Counted from the first letter of the stretch, positions 8,604 through 17,198 are shown. The stretch: DNA of 64,000 bases from Acidobacteriota bacterium (GCA_003225055.1 QIAU01000188.1:1-64000), one strand, 5' to 3'. A program made the numbers and translations. Notes: generated by a model not told the origin, from the letters alone.

Positions 8604-9431
8604 CTAGACACTCACTCGCACCTGGCCGTTGCCGGGAGCACGGCGCAGACATCCGAGAACGTAGTTTTGGAGCTCGTGAAATTCATTCCGCTGCTTCAGA
8701 TTGAGATCGCGGGGGCGGTCGAAGGGCACCTGAACATCTTCAACAATGGTTCCCGGATGTGCGCTCATGATGAAAACCCTGTCCGCCAGATAAATTGCCT
8801 CTTCTACATCATGAGTTACAAACAGGATTGTGCTGGCGGTTTCGTCCCACACCCGCAACAGCAGTTGTTGCATTTCGCTACGGGTTTGGGCATCGAGTGC
8901 ACCAAACGGCTCATCCATCAAAATGACGGACGGACGAAGCGCAAGCGTGCGGGCAATTGCGACCCGCTGCTGCATTCCGCCCGAAAGCGTCTCCGGATAG
9001 GAGTTTTCAAACCCGCCAAGGCCAACCGCTTGGATCAATTGCGCCACCGTCTCCTTGCGCTTTTCCGGCCCAACGCCATTAATCTTGAGCCCGTAACCTA
9101 TGTTATCAGCGACACTAAGCCAGGGAAACGAGGTGTATTTCTGAAACACCATACCCCGATCTTTGCCCGGACGATGCACGGGCTGATCATTGACCAGGAT
9201 TTCGCCGCTATCTGGGTGGTCCAGCCCGGCGATCAGGCGTAACAGTGTGGACTTGCCACACCCGGAGGGACCGAGAAGCACTCGAAACTCACCGATGTCG
9301 CGACCTTCCCTCGAATAAGCATCTTCAATTTCGAAATTAATATTCTCCAGCGCGTCAATTCTTTCGCCTTTGGGCGAAGCGAAGGAGCGATTGACATTCT
9401 TGACTGTGATTTTAGATTTCCTAGGCTCCAT
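8604..9431 (-). CDS. ABC transporter ATP-binding protein, NitT/TauT (SsuB/TauB) type
   Basis: A 275-residue nucleotide-binding subunit with Walker A GPSGCGKST (about 54-62), Q-loop VFQKYTSFPW, signature LSGGMQQR (about 149-156), Walker B VILMDEP with D-loop GALD, and H-loop VTHDVEE. The family drives uptake of nitrate, taurine, sulfonates or thiamine precursors. A loop EDAYSREGRDIGEF precedes Walker A and is longer than usual. It overlaps the end of the permease gene by 11 bp (ATG inside the permease end), so coupled translation is likely. Its partners here are the adjacent permease and an OmpA-fused binding protein, so a signalling rather than import role is possible. Confidence 0.92.
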   Translation of the reverse strand: MEPRKSKITVKNVNRSFASPKGERIDALENINFEIEDAYSREGRDIGEFRVLLGPSGCGKSTLLRLIAGLDHPDSGEILVNDQPVHRPGKDRGMVFQKYTSFPWLSVADNIGYGLKINGVGPEKRKETVAQLIQAVGLGGFENSYPETLSGGMQQRVAIARTLALRPSVILMDEPFGALDAQTRSEMQQLLLRVWDETASTILFVTHDVEEAIYLADRVFIMSAHPGTIVEDVQVPFDRPRDLNLKQRNEFHELQNYVLGCLRRAPGNGQVRVSV

Positions 9432-10287
9432 GCTTTGCCGCCTTCAGGTGTGCGTGGGCACTGGGGACCGCCGCACCTCCTCCGGAAAATGCAGAAGCAG
9501 CTTGCCGCCAAGGAAACAGGCGCCGCTCCAAGAACGTCAGCAGGAATCGGAACAAAAATGCCGCAATGCCAATGGCGATAATTCCCGCATACACCCGCTC
9601 GAAATCGAGCACCTTGCGCGCCGCTTCGACCATGTACCCCACGCCCTTGCGGGCATTTACCATCTCCGCCAGGATCACGTATGTCCAGCCAATGTCGTAG
9701 AGAATGCGGAAAGAGGAAAAGATCGCCGGAAACGACGCGCGGAACATCAGCCACAACGCGTGCCGCCGCTCAGCGCCTAGGGTGTATGCCGTTTCGAGCA
9801 GAGCATTGTCCACACGGTTCGCTTCCTCAACGACCACAGCCAGCAGATAGAAAAACATTCCAAACCACAGGAATGCTATCTTCATAGTCTCGTCCATGCC
9901 GAACAAGGCGATGAACGCCGGAAGGAAAGCGGTGAGCGGCATGGCGCGCATGGGTGCGGCAATCGGGTTGATCAACTCGAACAGCCAGCGAAAGCTGGCC
10001 ATGAGAATGCCAAGCGGAATCGCGATGACCGCACACCAAAAGAACGCTTGCGCAATGCGCCACCAGCTCTCCACCACGTTGCCGAGCAGATCGTACTCCG
10101 TCCATAATTTTCCAAACGCGCGAATGACCCCCAATGGCTTGGGTAGCGAGAAGGGCGGCAGGATTTCCCAGTGGGTCAGACCGATCCACACCAGGACGAC
10201 GATGGCCCAGCTCAGACATCCCAGGGCCAGTCGTAGGCGAGGCGAGATTTCTTTTCGAATACTGAACAGCTCACCGATATTGGCCAT
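9421..10287 (-). CDS. ABC transporter permease, NitT/TauT (SsuC/TauC) type
   Basis: A BPD_transp_1 family membrane subunit of about 288 residues with about six membrane segments. The coupling loop is seen at ETAYTLGAERRHALWLMFRASFPAIF (EAA-like). ATG 10287 is preferred and directly follows the stop of the binding-protein gene. An in-frame TTG at 10293 would overlap that stop. The tail after FPWRQAAS is Gly/Ala-rich and not conserved in character. It forms an importer-like unit with the ATPase at 8604-9431. Confidence 0.9.
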   Translation of the reverse strand: MANIGELFSIRKEISPRLRLALGCLSWAIVVLVWIGLTHWEILPPFSLPKPLGVIRAFGKLWTEYDLLGNVVESWWRIAQAFFWCAVIAIPLGILMASFRWLFELINPIAAPMRAMPLTAFLPAFIALFGMDETMKIAFLWFGMFFYLLAVVVEEANRVDNALLETAYTLGAERRHALWLMFRASFPAIFSSFRILYDIGWTYVILAEMVNARKGVGYMVEAARKVLDFERVYAGIIAIGIAAFLFRFLLTFLERRLFPWRQAASAFSGGGAAVPSAHAHLKAAKHGA

Positions 10288-10289
10288 CG

Positions 10290-11858
10290 TCAACTCGCCG
10301 GGTTCGCGTATACCTTGATGTCCGTTCGCCGGTTCTTCTCACGCCCTTCCGCGGTTCCATTTGTGGCAATGGGCTTGTCGGGACCGTTTCCCGCGGTGCG
10401 AAGCCGCACCGCCGGAAACCCATATTTCTCGATCAAGTAATCTCTCACCGCGTCGGCGCGCTGGTGAGAGAGTTGAATATTGTAAGCGCGCGAACCGGTG
10501 GAATCTGTATTGCCCTCAATATCGACGACGGTGTTTTCGTAGGCGCGCATAGTGCCTGCCAATTCATCCACCACCGCACGCGAATCGAGGCTCATGCGGG
10601 CCGAGTTGGGATCAAAGTAGATGGAGCGATGCTGGGTGGCCAAGGGGGTCGTCCCCTTGGCGGGCTCCCGATATTCTATGGGGGCTTCGCTCGAAGCCAT
10701 GGAGAAGCTGGCCGAGAGTTTCTCCATGTAACGCCGGTCCAGGCTCTCTTCCGGATTGCCTGTGTGCCTGATAATGCGCAATTCGCGGTACATGTCCTGC
10801 GCCATCTGAAAAATATTGGCGTAATCAGCGTTTGAACCTGCGGTTCCCATGAACGAGCGGTTGTCGGCATAGTCGGCCAGCTTGACTCCGCCAAGCATCG
10901 TCTTCGCCAAGTCTGACGGAATATTGAAATCTTTCACCGCTCCGATCAGGTTATATGCTCGGTCCGGCTGGCTCTTGATGAACTCCACCCCTTCCAGCCA
11001 GCCCTGAGCGAACTTGACCAACGTCTGTGGATGTCTTGCAGAAAAGCCGTCGCTCACAACCAGAATGTCCGCGATCAGGCGGTTCGCAATCCTTGTGTCG
11101 TAAATCTTCTTAGAGCCAGGCCTCTTGGCAACTGCGTCGCTCATGTCTGGATCCCATGCCACCGCGGCATCAACCTTCTGCTGGGCAAAAAGGGTTGCCG
11201 GCTCGATGCCATCTTTCGTGTGAACCGCTTTGTTGAATATTTCATTGCGCTGCTCGGTGCTCAGCCCTGAAGCCTTCAGCCCGTTCCATAGCAGGAAATG
11301 CGACGGAGTGTAAGGAGCAAATGCGACGGATTTTCCCGCCAGATCTTCGATACTATTGATTCCCTGCTTCCCTATCACTCCGTCGGCGCCACGCGACCAA
11401 TCGACCATTAAAAAAGCATGCGAGCCGAATCCCTTGTCTTTGAATTGCGCGTAATCTTTTGCGTAGACATCGGCGGTCGTCAGCATCACATCTACGTTAT
11501 TCGTTGCTAGCGCCGATGCACCTTCGGTCCAGTCATCAATAATCTTGAACGAAACTTTGAGGCCTTTCTTTCCATAAATAGAATCCGGTTGTGTGTCGAG
11601 ACCGCCGTTAGCGACCAAGCCCCCGACGCAGCCGACCCACACATTCACACGCAAGCGAACCTCGGCGTCGTCGCTCGTAGAGGAAGCGGGGATCAGCAGT
11701 GGCTTGGAGGAGTCCAACGTCTCGCCTCCGGACGAATTCTTCCCCCCACCAAGAACCCCGAGATTTATTACGCCGTACCGATTCAGGCTGTAGCCGACCA
11801 GCAGCACGCCAATGATGAAAATGAGGACCCATCCACCTCTTTCAATTTTCACTGCCAT
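10290..11858 (-). CDS. Membrane-anchored ABC substrate-binding protein fused to an OmpA domain
   Basis: A 522-residue two-domain protein. One N-terminal membrane segment (about 9-28) is not followed by a lipobox or clear cleavage site. Next comes an NMT1/SsuA-like periplasmic binding fold (about 65-335; LRVNVWVGCVGG, TTADVYA, AVAWDPDM). The C-terminus (about 412-518) is an OmpA-like peptidoglycan-binding domain: IYFDPNSARM, EGNTDSTGS, NIQLSHQRADAVRDYL and EGREKNRRTDI. A strong GGAGG site precedes ATG 11858. The protein would tether substrate sensing to both the inner membrane and the cell wall. It is followed without a gap by the permease. The fusion is unusual for a nutrient importer. Confidence 0.9.
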   Translation of the reverse strand: MAVKIERGGWVLIFIIGVLLVGYSLNRYGVINLGVLGGGKNSSGGETLDSSKPLLIPASSTSDDAEVRLRVNVWVGCVGGLVANGGLDTQPDSIYGKKGLKVSFKIIDDWTEGASALATNNVDVMLTTADVYAKDYAQFKDKGFGSHAFLMVDWSRGADGVIGKQGINSIEDLAGKSVAFAPYTPSHFLLWNGLKASGLSTEQRNEIFNKAVHTKDGIEPATLFAQQKVDAAVAWDPDMSDAVAKRPGSKKIYDTRIANRLIADILVVSDGFSARHPQTLVKFAQGWLEGVEFIKSQPDRAYNLIGAVKDFNIPSDLAKTMLGGVKLADYADNRSFMGTAGSNADYANIFQMAQDMYRELRIIRHTGNPEESLDRRYMEKLSASFSMASSEAPIEYREPAKGTTPLATQHRSIYFDPNSARMSLDSRAVVDELAGTMRAYENTVVDIEGNTDSTGSRAYNIQLSHQRADAVRDYLIEKYGFPAVRLRTAGNGPDKPIATNGTAEGREKNRRTDIKVYANPAS

Positions 11859-11982
11859 GGTGTTTCCTCCCTCACCTGCTTATCTTCCCCCTGGTCTTCC
11901 CATTCGGGCTTCGGTCATGATTTCGCAGGTCCGGTTCATTAGACAGGCTCAGTCAGAAGGACCGCAAAACCGCAGCACTCCC

Positions 11983-12720
11983 CTAAGAAGTGCGCTGCGG
12001 CTCTTTCGCGGCGATGGTTTTTTCTGCCGCAGAGGACGCTGCGGATGCCTGCGGCGGCGCGAGTCCCATCTCAATCTTGAACTGCTTCACCAGTTCGCTC
12101 GCCTGCAGCTTCTGCGCCTCGTCCTCGATCTTGATCTTCTGCTGATCTACGTTGCTCATGGCCATATCCATCCGGGCTTCGTTGACCGCAGTCATCTCTT
12201 CGATCTTGCGCACCATCTCGTCGTGCGTCTCGCTGATACCGGCAACCTCGAACTGCTCCATCGCATCCGCCACCTTCTTTTGCCACTGGGCGCGGCGGTA
12301 GTCGGCGATGGCGTTTAGCGCTTCCTGAGTCTTACGCTCTTTTTCGCGCATGAAGGCTTGTTTTACTGTCATGGCCTTCTCGAACGCCGCGCGAGCCGTG
12401 GTGAGCTGGCCTTGGGTTCTGGCCAAAGCGCCTTTCACCTGCTCCAGTTGGGCGGCAAAGCTGCCGGCAAGATCGTCCCGGTTCGCCTGAATTGCGGCTT
12501 TCACCTTTGCGGTCAGGTTCGCCATATCATCTTTGTATTTCGCTTCTTCCTTCTCCAGCAGTGTCACATTCGCCTTAACCATGGCGATGCTCTCGTTCAT
12601 CCGAGGCACCTGGTCGTTCATATCACGAATATTCTGCTGCAAGATCAGTTCCGGGTCTTCCGCCACGGAGATGAAGAAGCCGACGAACGACCGTATCATT
12701 CGGGTGAACCGTTGCCACAT
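11983..12720 (-). CDS. pspA: PspA/IM30 family protein
   Basis: A 245-residue, almost wholly helical protein. The start (MWQRFTRMIRSFVGFFISVAED) is the PspA-type amphipathic helix, followed by the PELILQQNIRDM segment and long coiled coils to about residue 215. An Ala/Ser-rich tail follows. The family (PspA, Vipp1/IM30) forms ESCRT-III-like polymers that protect or remodel the inner membrane. An AGGAGG site lies 5 nt before the ATG. It is the second gene of the minus-strand operon, 9 bp after the conserved KWYNYF protein and 124 bp before the OmpA-fused binding protein. The tail differs from classical PspA. Confidence 0.92.
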   Translation of the reverse strand: MWQRFTRMIRSFVGFFISVAEDPELILQQNIRDMNDQVPRMNESIAMVKANVTLLEKEEAKYKDDMANLTAKVKAAIQANRDDLAGSFAAQLEQVKGALARTQGQLTTARAAFEKAMTVKQAFMREKERKTQEALNAIADYRRAQWQKKVADAMEQFEVAGISETHDEMVRKIEEMTAVNEARMDMAMSNVDQQKIKIEDEAQKLQASELVKQFKIEMGLAPPQASAASSAAEKTIAAKEPQRTS

Positions 12721-12729
12721 AAACTCCTC

Positions 12730-13419
12730 CTATTCGGACCGCCGCGCTGTTTTGGATACAGGCGGCTGGGTTTGAGCCGGACCCGTCGTAATCGGGTTTT
12801 CGCTTACGAAATATCCGACGGCGTCGGCAATCTTCTTTTCCTCTTGCTGTTTCTTCAACCGCCAGCTGGCCAAGCGCTCTTTCTCGCGGGCAACCTCGTC
12901 ATTATTGGCTTGGATTTTAGCGCGCTGCTCAGTCAGATATTTGTCGATCTGCGCCTGAATTTCGCTGTTTTCCTTGCCTTTCCTCGCTTCCAGTTCCTCA
13001 ACCGCGCGTTGCTGCACGCGCTCATACGTGTCGAGAGCCCGATCACGCCGCACGGCATCCTGGATGACGTCCTTGATCTCGGCCCCCGCGGCATCCAGCG
13101 CAACCAGAACAGAAGACTTCTTGACGTCGGACGGAAGATTGCGAAGATGCTCGCTTTCAAGCATGTGCGCCACCTTCAAAATCGAATAGCCCTGCGGCGC
13201 CGGCGGGATTTCGGCGGCTTTATAGATTTCATCAAAACAGGTGGGATCAGAAACCGGAGTGGTGAATTTGGGCTCCGCGGCTACACTTGACGCTATCTCT
13301 GCCACGCTCTGCGCAGCACTCTTCGAGACGGTTGCGGTTGTGGTCGGAGTACGTGCGCTTTGATCAGCACCGTCAGCCTCGTCCACCGAAACGAAATAGT
13401 TGTACCACTTCTTTGTCAT
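12730..13419 (-). CDS. Conserved protein of unknown function, first gene of the PspA operon
   Basis: A 229-residue protein beginning MTKKWYNYFVSVDEADGADQ. The start at 13419 is fixed by a GGAGG site 6-7 nt upstream. Residues 1-60 have the WYNYFVSVD block and a Thr/Ser/Ala-rich linker. Residues 70-150 contain a compact region (FDEIYKAAEIPPAPQGY, HMLESEHLRNLP, SSVLVALDAAG), then helical coiled coil to about 210. No signal peptide or membrane segment. I recall the same opening in homologous operons of Alphaproteobacteria but know no assigned function. As lead gene next to PspA it is probably a cytoplasmic partner or regulator of PspA. Confidence 0.82.
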   Translation of the reverse strand: MTKKWYNYFVSVDEADGADQSARTPTTTATVSKSAAQSVAEIASSVAAEPKFTTPVSDPTCFDEIYKAAEIPPAPQGYSILKVAHMLESEHLRNLPSDVKKSSVLVALDAAGAEIKDVIQDAVRRDRALDTYERVQQRAVEELEARKGKENSEIQAQIDKYLTEQRAKIQANNDEVAREKERLASWRLKKQQEEKKIADAVGYFVSENPITTGPAQTQPPVSKTARRSE

Positions 13420-13479
13420 CTGGCCTCCAGCGCGACGAGGATCAATGGTGGTTCGTCGGAAGAAACACCGACACTGAAA

Positions 13480-13506
13480 ACTATAGCCTGGCGGCAGTAT
13501 AGTCAA
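13480..13506 (-). promoter_or_regulatory. Candidate sigma-70 promoter and operator of the PspA operon
   Basis: On the minus strand, TTGACT (13506-13501) and TATAGT (13485-13480) are separated by 15 bp, about 60 nt upstream of the operon start codon. The same bases form a perfect 6-bp inverted repeat, ACTATA (13480-13485) and TATAGT (13498-13503), with 12 bp between. A dimeric regulator could bind there and block the promoter. The spacing is slightly short for sigma-70, so this is a candidate only. Confidence 0.4.
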
Positions 13507-13645
13507 TTGTTTTCATTGGTTTCCGCGCACTTCCTACACCTCGCCTAGAATCCAGGCGTGTGCGTGAGACGGCTCGTCGCGAAGAATATATGGGAAGCGA
13601 TGAGCCCTTGCAATTCAGCTACAATGAGCATCTTCATTGTTCAAG

Positions 13646-14173
13646 ATGAACGACTCGTTGAACAACCCTCAGAATCGGGGGATTCTCGTGCCTCAAGATG
13701 ACCTAGCGTCAATCCTAAGCCGGGTCGTAGAAACCAAGGCGGAATATGACATCCGCCTACTGGCGCAACAATTAGGGACGAATTACCGCTCGCTGATGTA
13801 CTGGCTCAGGGGAGATCGTGCTCTGCCCGCGCACTTGCTGCCCCGCCTGTGTACGCTGCTTGGAAACTACGAAGGGCTCGATTTTTTGGAAAGCCAGGCA
13901 GGAAGGGTTGCGTTCAAAATCCCGGATCCGCGTGCCCCTCTGGAACAAGAGTTGGTAGCCGTTTCCAACCTTATCCGGGAGGTTGGTGAGGCCCTGGAAA
14001 GCGTTGCCGAAACCCTAGCTGACGGTGTTGTGGAGGAAACTGAACTGAGGATCACAATTCCCAAGATTGACGCTGTGATCCAGGAATGCGCTTCGCTCAA
14101 ATATCTCCTGGAAGACCTGTCGAAAAGAAAGAAGAAAAGGAGAACTGAAGCCGAAAGGTCCGGTTCGCGCTGA
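13646..14173 (+). CDS. Phage CII-like helix-turn-helix regulator
   Basis: A 175-residue protein (start ATG 13646; an in-frame TTG at 13637 is possible). The N-terminal part holds an HTH-like segment (IRLLAQQLGTNYRSLMYWLRGDRALPAHLLPRL) similar to the phage regulatory CII/CP76 family. The rest is helical, with a basic KKRKK-like end. It is divergent from the PspA operon, with about 225 bp between the start codons. An inverted repeat CATCTT/AAGATG (13629-13634 and 13643-13648) overlaps the start codon and could serve autoregulation. No ribosome site is obvious. Control of the PspA operon is an inference from its position. Confidence 0.7.
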   Translation: MNDSLNNPQNRGILVPQDDLASILSRVVETKAEYDIRLLAQQLGTNYRSLMYWLRGDRALPAHLLPRLCTLLGNYEGLDFLESQAGRVAFKIPDPRAPLEQELVAVSNLIREVGEALESVAETLADGVVEETELRITIPKIDAVIQECASLKYLLEDLSKRKKKRRTEAERSGSR

Positions 14174-14314
14174 ATCGAGGCTATTCTCCTGAATGACGGG
14201 TATACCTCTTCCTGCGTATTGCACCTAGATTGAAGAATTCCTGGCTAACCGTTATGGAACCACGGTGGTCACCAATGCGGCTCCTGGATTTTATTCGTGT
14301 TGAGTTCGTTCCAC

Positions 14315-14782
14315 TCAGTAGGGGATCCTGTCTCGCTTTTCCTGCCAGGCGCGAAAGGCTTGCTGGGCCTCTTCGCGCATCAGCGGAATCATTGGAAGCT
14401 GCCGGCGAGTGACCGGCCGGCGTATCTCATCGTAGATGAAAGCATCGCTAAATCCGATTTTCGCCGCATCTTCAATGGTGTTGGCAAAATAAACCCGTGC
14501 ACAGCGCGTCCAATAGATAGCACCAAGGCACATAGGACAAGGCTCGCAGGTCGTGTAAATTTCGCAATCGGAAAGCTGGAACGTCCTTAGTCTTCTGCAG
14601 GCTTCGCGGATAGCGACGATCTCCCCGTGCGCAGTGGGATCATTCACGGACGTGACCTCGTTGCTGCCCTCCGCGATGATTTTCCCATGTTTCACGATTA
14701 CCGTGGCGAAGGGGCCGCCCTTCCCAGATCGAACATTTTCGAGCGAGAGTTCGATGGCCCTCGCCATGAAGCCATTCGACAT
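14315..14782 (-). CDS. Nucleoside/guanine deaminase, CDA superfamily
   Basis: A 155-residue zinc-dependent deaminase of the GuaD/TadA-like branch. Zinc ligands and catalytic Glu are in HGE (His53, Glu55) and PCPMC (Cys82, Cys85). The later IGFSDAFIYDEI segment and size match guanine deaminases (about 156 residues), which convert guanine to xanthine. ATG 14782 is chosen over upstream starts because the extra 38 residues are not family-like. Substrate assignment to guanine is by resemblance only. The gene stands alone here. Confidence 0.85.
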   Translation of the reverse strand: MSNGFMARAIELSLENVRSGKGGPFATVIVKHGKIIAEGSNEVTSVNDPTAHGEIVAIREACRRLRTFQLSDCEIYTTCEPCPMCLGAIYWTRCARVYFANTIEDAAKIGFSDAFIYDEIRRPVTRRQLPMIPLMREEAQQAFRAWQEKRDRIPY

Positions 14783-14963
14783 GATGGTTGCGCGACGCTT
14801 TCCGCGGGACCAGGTGCTCGCCGGTCGCTCGCTTGGCTGGTGCTCAAGGATACACAAACTTTTCACTTCTGCATCCGAAATGTCGCTTGTACTCACCTTA
14901 GTCGTGAACTTAGTCTAGGTGGGCATTGGCAAGGCTGAAGCCGGTTTTTTGGGAAAGGACACC

Positions 14964-15388
14964 GTGAAGCCGACATTGTTTCTGCGGATTGCTTCCGTCT
15001 TATCACTGATTCATTGTGCATTGCACACTGCGGGCGGAGTCTTCGCCTCACCGAAGCATGGGGCAGAAGAACTGTCGGTGCTCGCGGCGATGAAGTCACA
15101 TCAGTTCGACTTCATGGGCTCGGCCCGCAGCTATTGGAATTTCTTCTTCGGCTATGGCCTTTTCGTCGCCCTTACGCTCTTGGTGGCGGGCATTTTGTTT
15201 TGGCAACCATCAACCTGGTTAAGACAAATCCCACCTCGACCAGGCGGATTGTGGCTTTGTTCTTCTGCAACTTTATCGGTATAGCGATGATCTCTTGGAG
15301 ATATTTTTTTATCGCGCCGTTGGTGACCGAGCTGCTGATCGCAGCGTGCCTGGCTGTTGCATTTGTGACCGTATCCGCTGCCGCTTGA
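14964..15388 (+). pseudogene. Frameshifted conserved four-helix membrane protein
   Basis: The first part (GTG 14964, good AAAGGA site 7 nt upstream) reads VKPTLFLRIASVLSLIHCALHTAGGVF to about LLVAGILFWQ. The reading then continues in another frame as LATINLVKTNPTSTRRIVALFF and ends at 15388. Together they make a continuous protein of about 140 residues with four membrane segments, similar to a conserved hypothetical family that I recall in Acidobacteria. One small indel near 15205 breaks the gene. A sequencing error is possible. No function is known. Confidence 0.7.
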
Positions 15389-15639
15389 ACCTGTCGCCCG
15401 GGACGTGAGAAGGTGATTCCTTGCTGCCGAAACTGTGTCCGAGCGCAGTTTCCAGGTGCAGGTCTTGACGACTTCAAGCAACCGACAAGCCCGTCCATCC
15501 GATCCCCCCGTTCGGCTCAGCGACCGGAAGATCGCGACGGTGTTCAAGCCAAATTCGGAGAAGATAATCCGAGAATTCCGGCGGGCTGGCCCTTCTTCGG
15601 CCAGTTCATTGCGCACGACATTGCGCATGACCGCGCTTC

Positions 15640-15865
15640 TCTATGTGGCAGTAATCTTGGAGGCGGCAAGGCGCTCATCTCGGGACATCCTGGTTACCAC
15701 CCCCAACCTGTTTTGGACGGGCTCGCCGGTTCGACGCGGCGAGGTTCCATGCTGAAGCGGTGCTTCGTTGGCCGCGGGATGTACCTGGAATCTCAACCCG
15801 CACCATTGAACGCCGATTGTCACCTCTTCGACTCAGGAAATTCGCGATTGCGGCAGCCCAAATAG
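15640..15865 (+). pseudogene. Degraded copy of the small ISGHPGY-type protein
   Basis: This stretch parallels the intact gene at 17845-18243: YVAVIL, then after a one-base loss GGGKALISGHPGYHPQPVL, AGSTRRGSMLK and FVGRGMYLES. The N-terminal half has diverged beyond recognition. Homology continues downstream through the CATCCCATACGG box into the kinase fragment, so this is one copy of a duplicated unit. The product is not expected to be functional. Confidence 0.65.
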
Positions 15866-15963
15866 CTCATTGGTTGCTGGTTCCGCCTAGCTCCGTCTTC
15901 GTTGACTTGGTCCACGCCACGACCTAACATCATTCATCCCATACGGAGTGAGGTCCCACCACG

Positions 15964-16298
15964 GTGGTCGGTCAAACCGTCTCGCATTATCGCATTCTGC
16001 GCAAGCTCGGCGGTGGCGGGATGGGGGTGGTTTACGAGGCTGAAGACGTCAATCTGGGCCGTCATGTGGCCCTAAAGTTTCTGCCCGAGGAGTTGTCCAA
16101 AGATCCGCAAGCCCTCGATCGCTTTCGACGCGAGGCCCGCGCAGCTTCGGCCCTCAATCATCCTTGTATCTGCACGATCTTCGAGATTTGCGAGGACCAG
16201 AACGAAGTCTTCCTCGTAATGGAGTACCTCGATGGCGTGACTTTGAAACATCTGGTTGGTTTCCGACCACTGGAGCTCGAGAGCCTCCTTGACCTGGC
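15964..16298 (+). pseudogene. Ser/Thr protein kinase, 5' fragment cut by an IS element
   Basis: About 111 codons of a Hanks-type kinase: [39 protein letters not shown] has the glycine-rich loop and the VALK lysine, and a hinge region EYLDGVTL follows. After [10 protein letters not shown] (near 16298) the sequence becomes the antisense of a TnpB gene. The catalytic HRD and DFG motifs and the membrane/sensor part are lost. The start is GTG 15964. The 3' part of the kinase is not found after the IS element, so a deletion accompanied or followed the insertion. Confidence 0.8.
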
Positions 16299-16761
16299 CG
16301 TTTTCATTCTTGAGAGTGAGCGTTTTAACTTCGCCTTGGAGCGAACGATGCAACTTGATTTTAACGTTGCCAATTTTGGACAACGATAGCTGTCCGCCGT
16401 TCACTCGGAATCCTGCCTGGGGATACGTGAACGAGTCAAACCAGCCTTTGCCCTTGAAGCGCGGAAATCCCCGGCCGCGCCGAAAGAATGCCTGGTACGT
16501 CTTATCTACACGGTGCAGCACATCTTGCAGCACCTGCGAATACACCTTGCCCAGCGCAGGGTCGGCTGCCTTGCAGGCGGGCAACTGTGCCGATTGCATG
16601 GAGAAAGATACGCAGGTGCGGCACAACTTCCAAGCCTCGCGCCGCTCTTTGAGCGCATCGTTGTACAACTGGCGGCACACTTCCAGCGTCGAAAACAGGA
16701 CTTCCCGCTGTTTGCGGTTTGGCCACAGCCGATATTTATACGTTCTTCTGACTTTCGACAT
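16299..16761 (-). pseudogene. tnpB: TnpB of an IS200/IS605 element, 3'-truncated
   Basis: About 154 N-terminal codons of TnpB: MSKVRRTYKYRLWPNRKQREVLF, then LYNDALKERREAWKL, AFFRRGRGFPRFKGK and [25 protein letters not shown]. This is the OrfB_IS605 N-terminal part. The RuvC-like nuclease half and zinc ribbon are missing; the sequence turns into kinase DNA at about 16299. Intact TnpB is about 370-420 residues. The element right end, where the guide RNA is normally encoded, is therefore also gone. It overlaps the end of tnpA by 26 bp, as is usual for this family. Confidence 0.85.
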
Positions 16762-17141
16762 ATGGTTGGATGACCGCCAGCGGCGCCCCCCCGACGGTGG
16801 ACACGAAATAGCTATTCGTCCACAGCGTCGGCAACCGTGATTTCAGGGTGCGAAATTCCTGCCGCAAGCTGTGCGAGGAAACCCCCTTGAGGTGCTTAAC
16901 CAACCGATGGATACCCAACTGCGGGTCTACTTCTACCAGCACGTGTACGTGGTCGGGCATGATTTCCAAAGCCATGATTTCGGCACGATATTTTCTGCCA
17001 CTTATCTACTGTAAGCACCTGTTCGCACCGTTTAGCTCTGGGTCCGACCCGCACAGCTCGCCGATACTTAGGCGTCCACACGCAATGGTACTTGCTTGAA
17101 TAGACCACGTTGTGGTTTGATTTGTAGCCTTCCAGGGCCAT
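16736..17141 (-). pseudogene. tnpA: TnpA (IS200-type Y1 transposase), one frameshift
   Basis: Two frames join into one Y1 transposase: MALEGYKSNHNVVYSSKYHCVWTPKYRR from 17141, then IMALEIMPDHVHVLVEVDPQLGIHRLVKHLKG to the end at 16736. The HUH motif (HVH) and the catalytic Tyr (VIQPYVESQKNV) are both present. The only visible damage is a single-base indel in the TTTT run at about 16991-16994. It could be a recent mutation or a sequencing error. The enzyme cuts and joins single-stranded DNA at hairpin-marked ends. Confidence 0.85.
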
Positions 17142-17198
17142 ACTGATGCTTATACCTAATGAAGCAATCTAAGACAAGTCAAAATCACGCCTTATATC

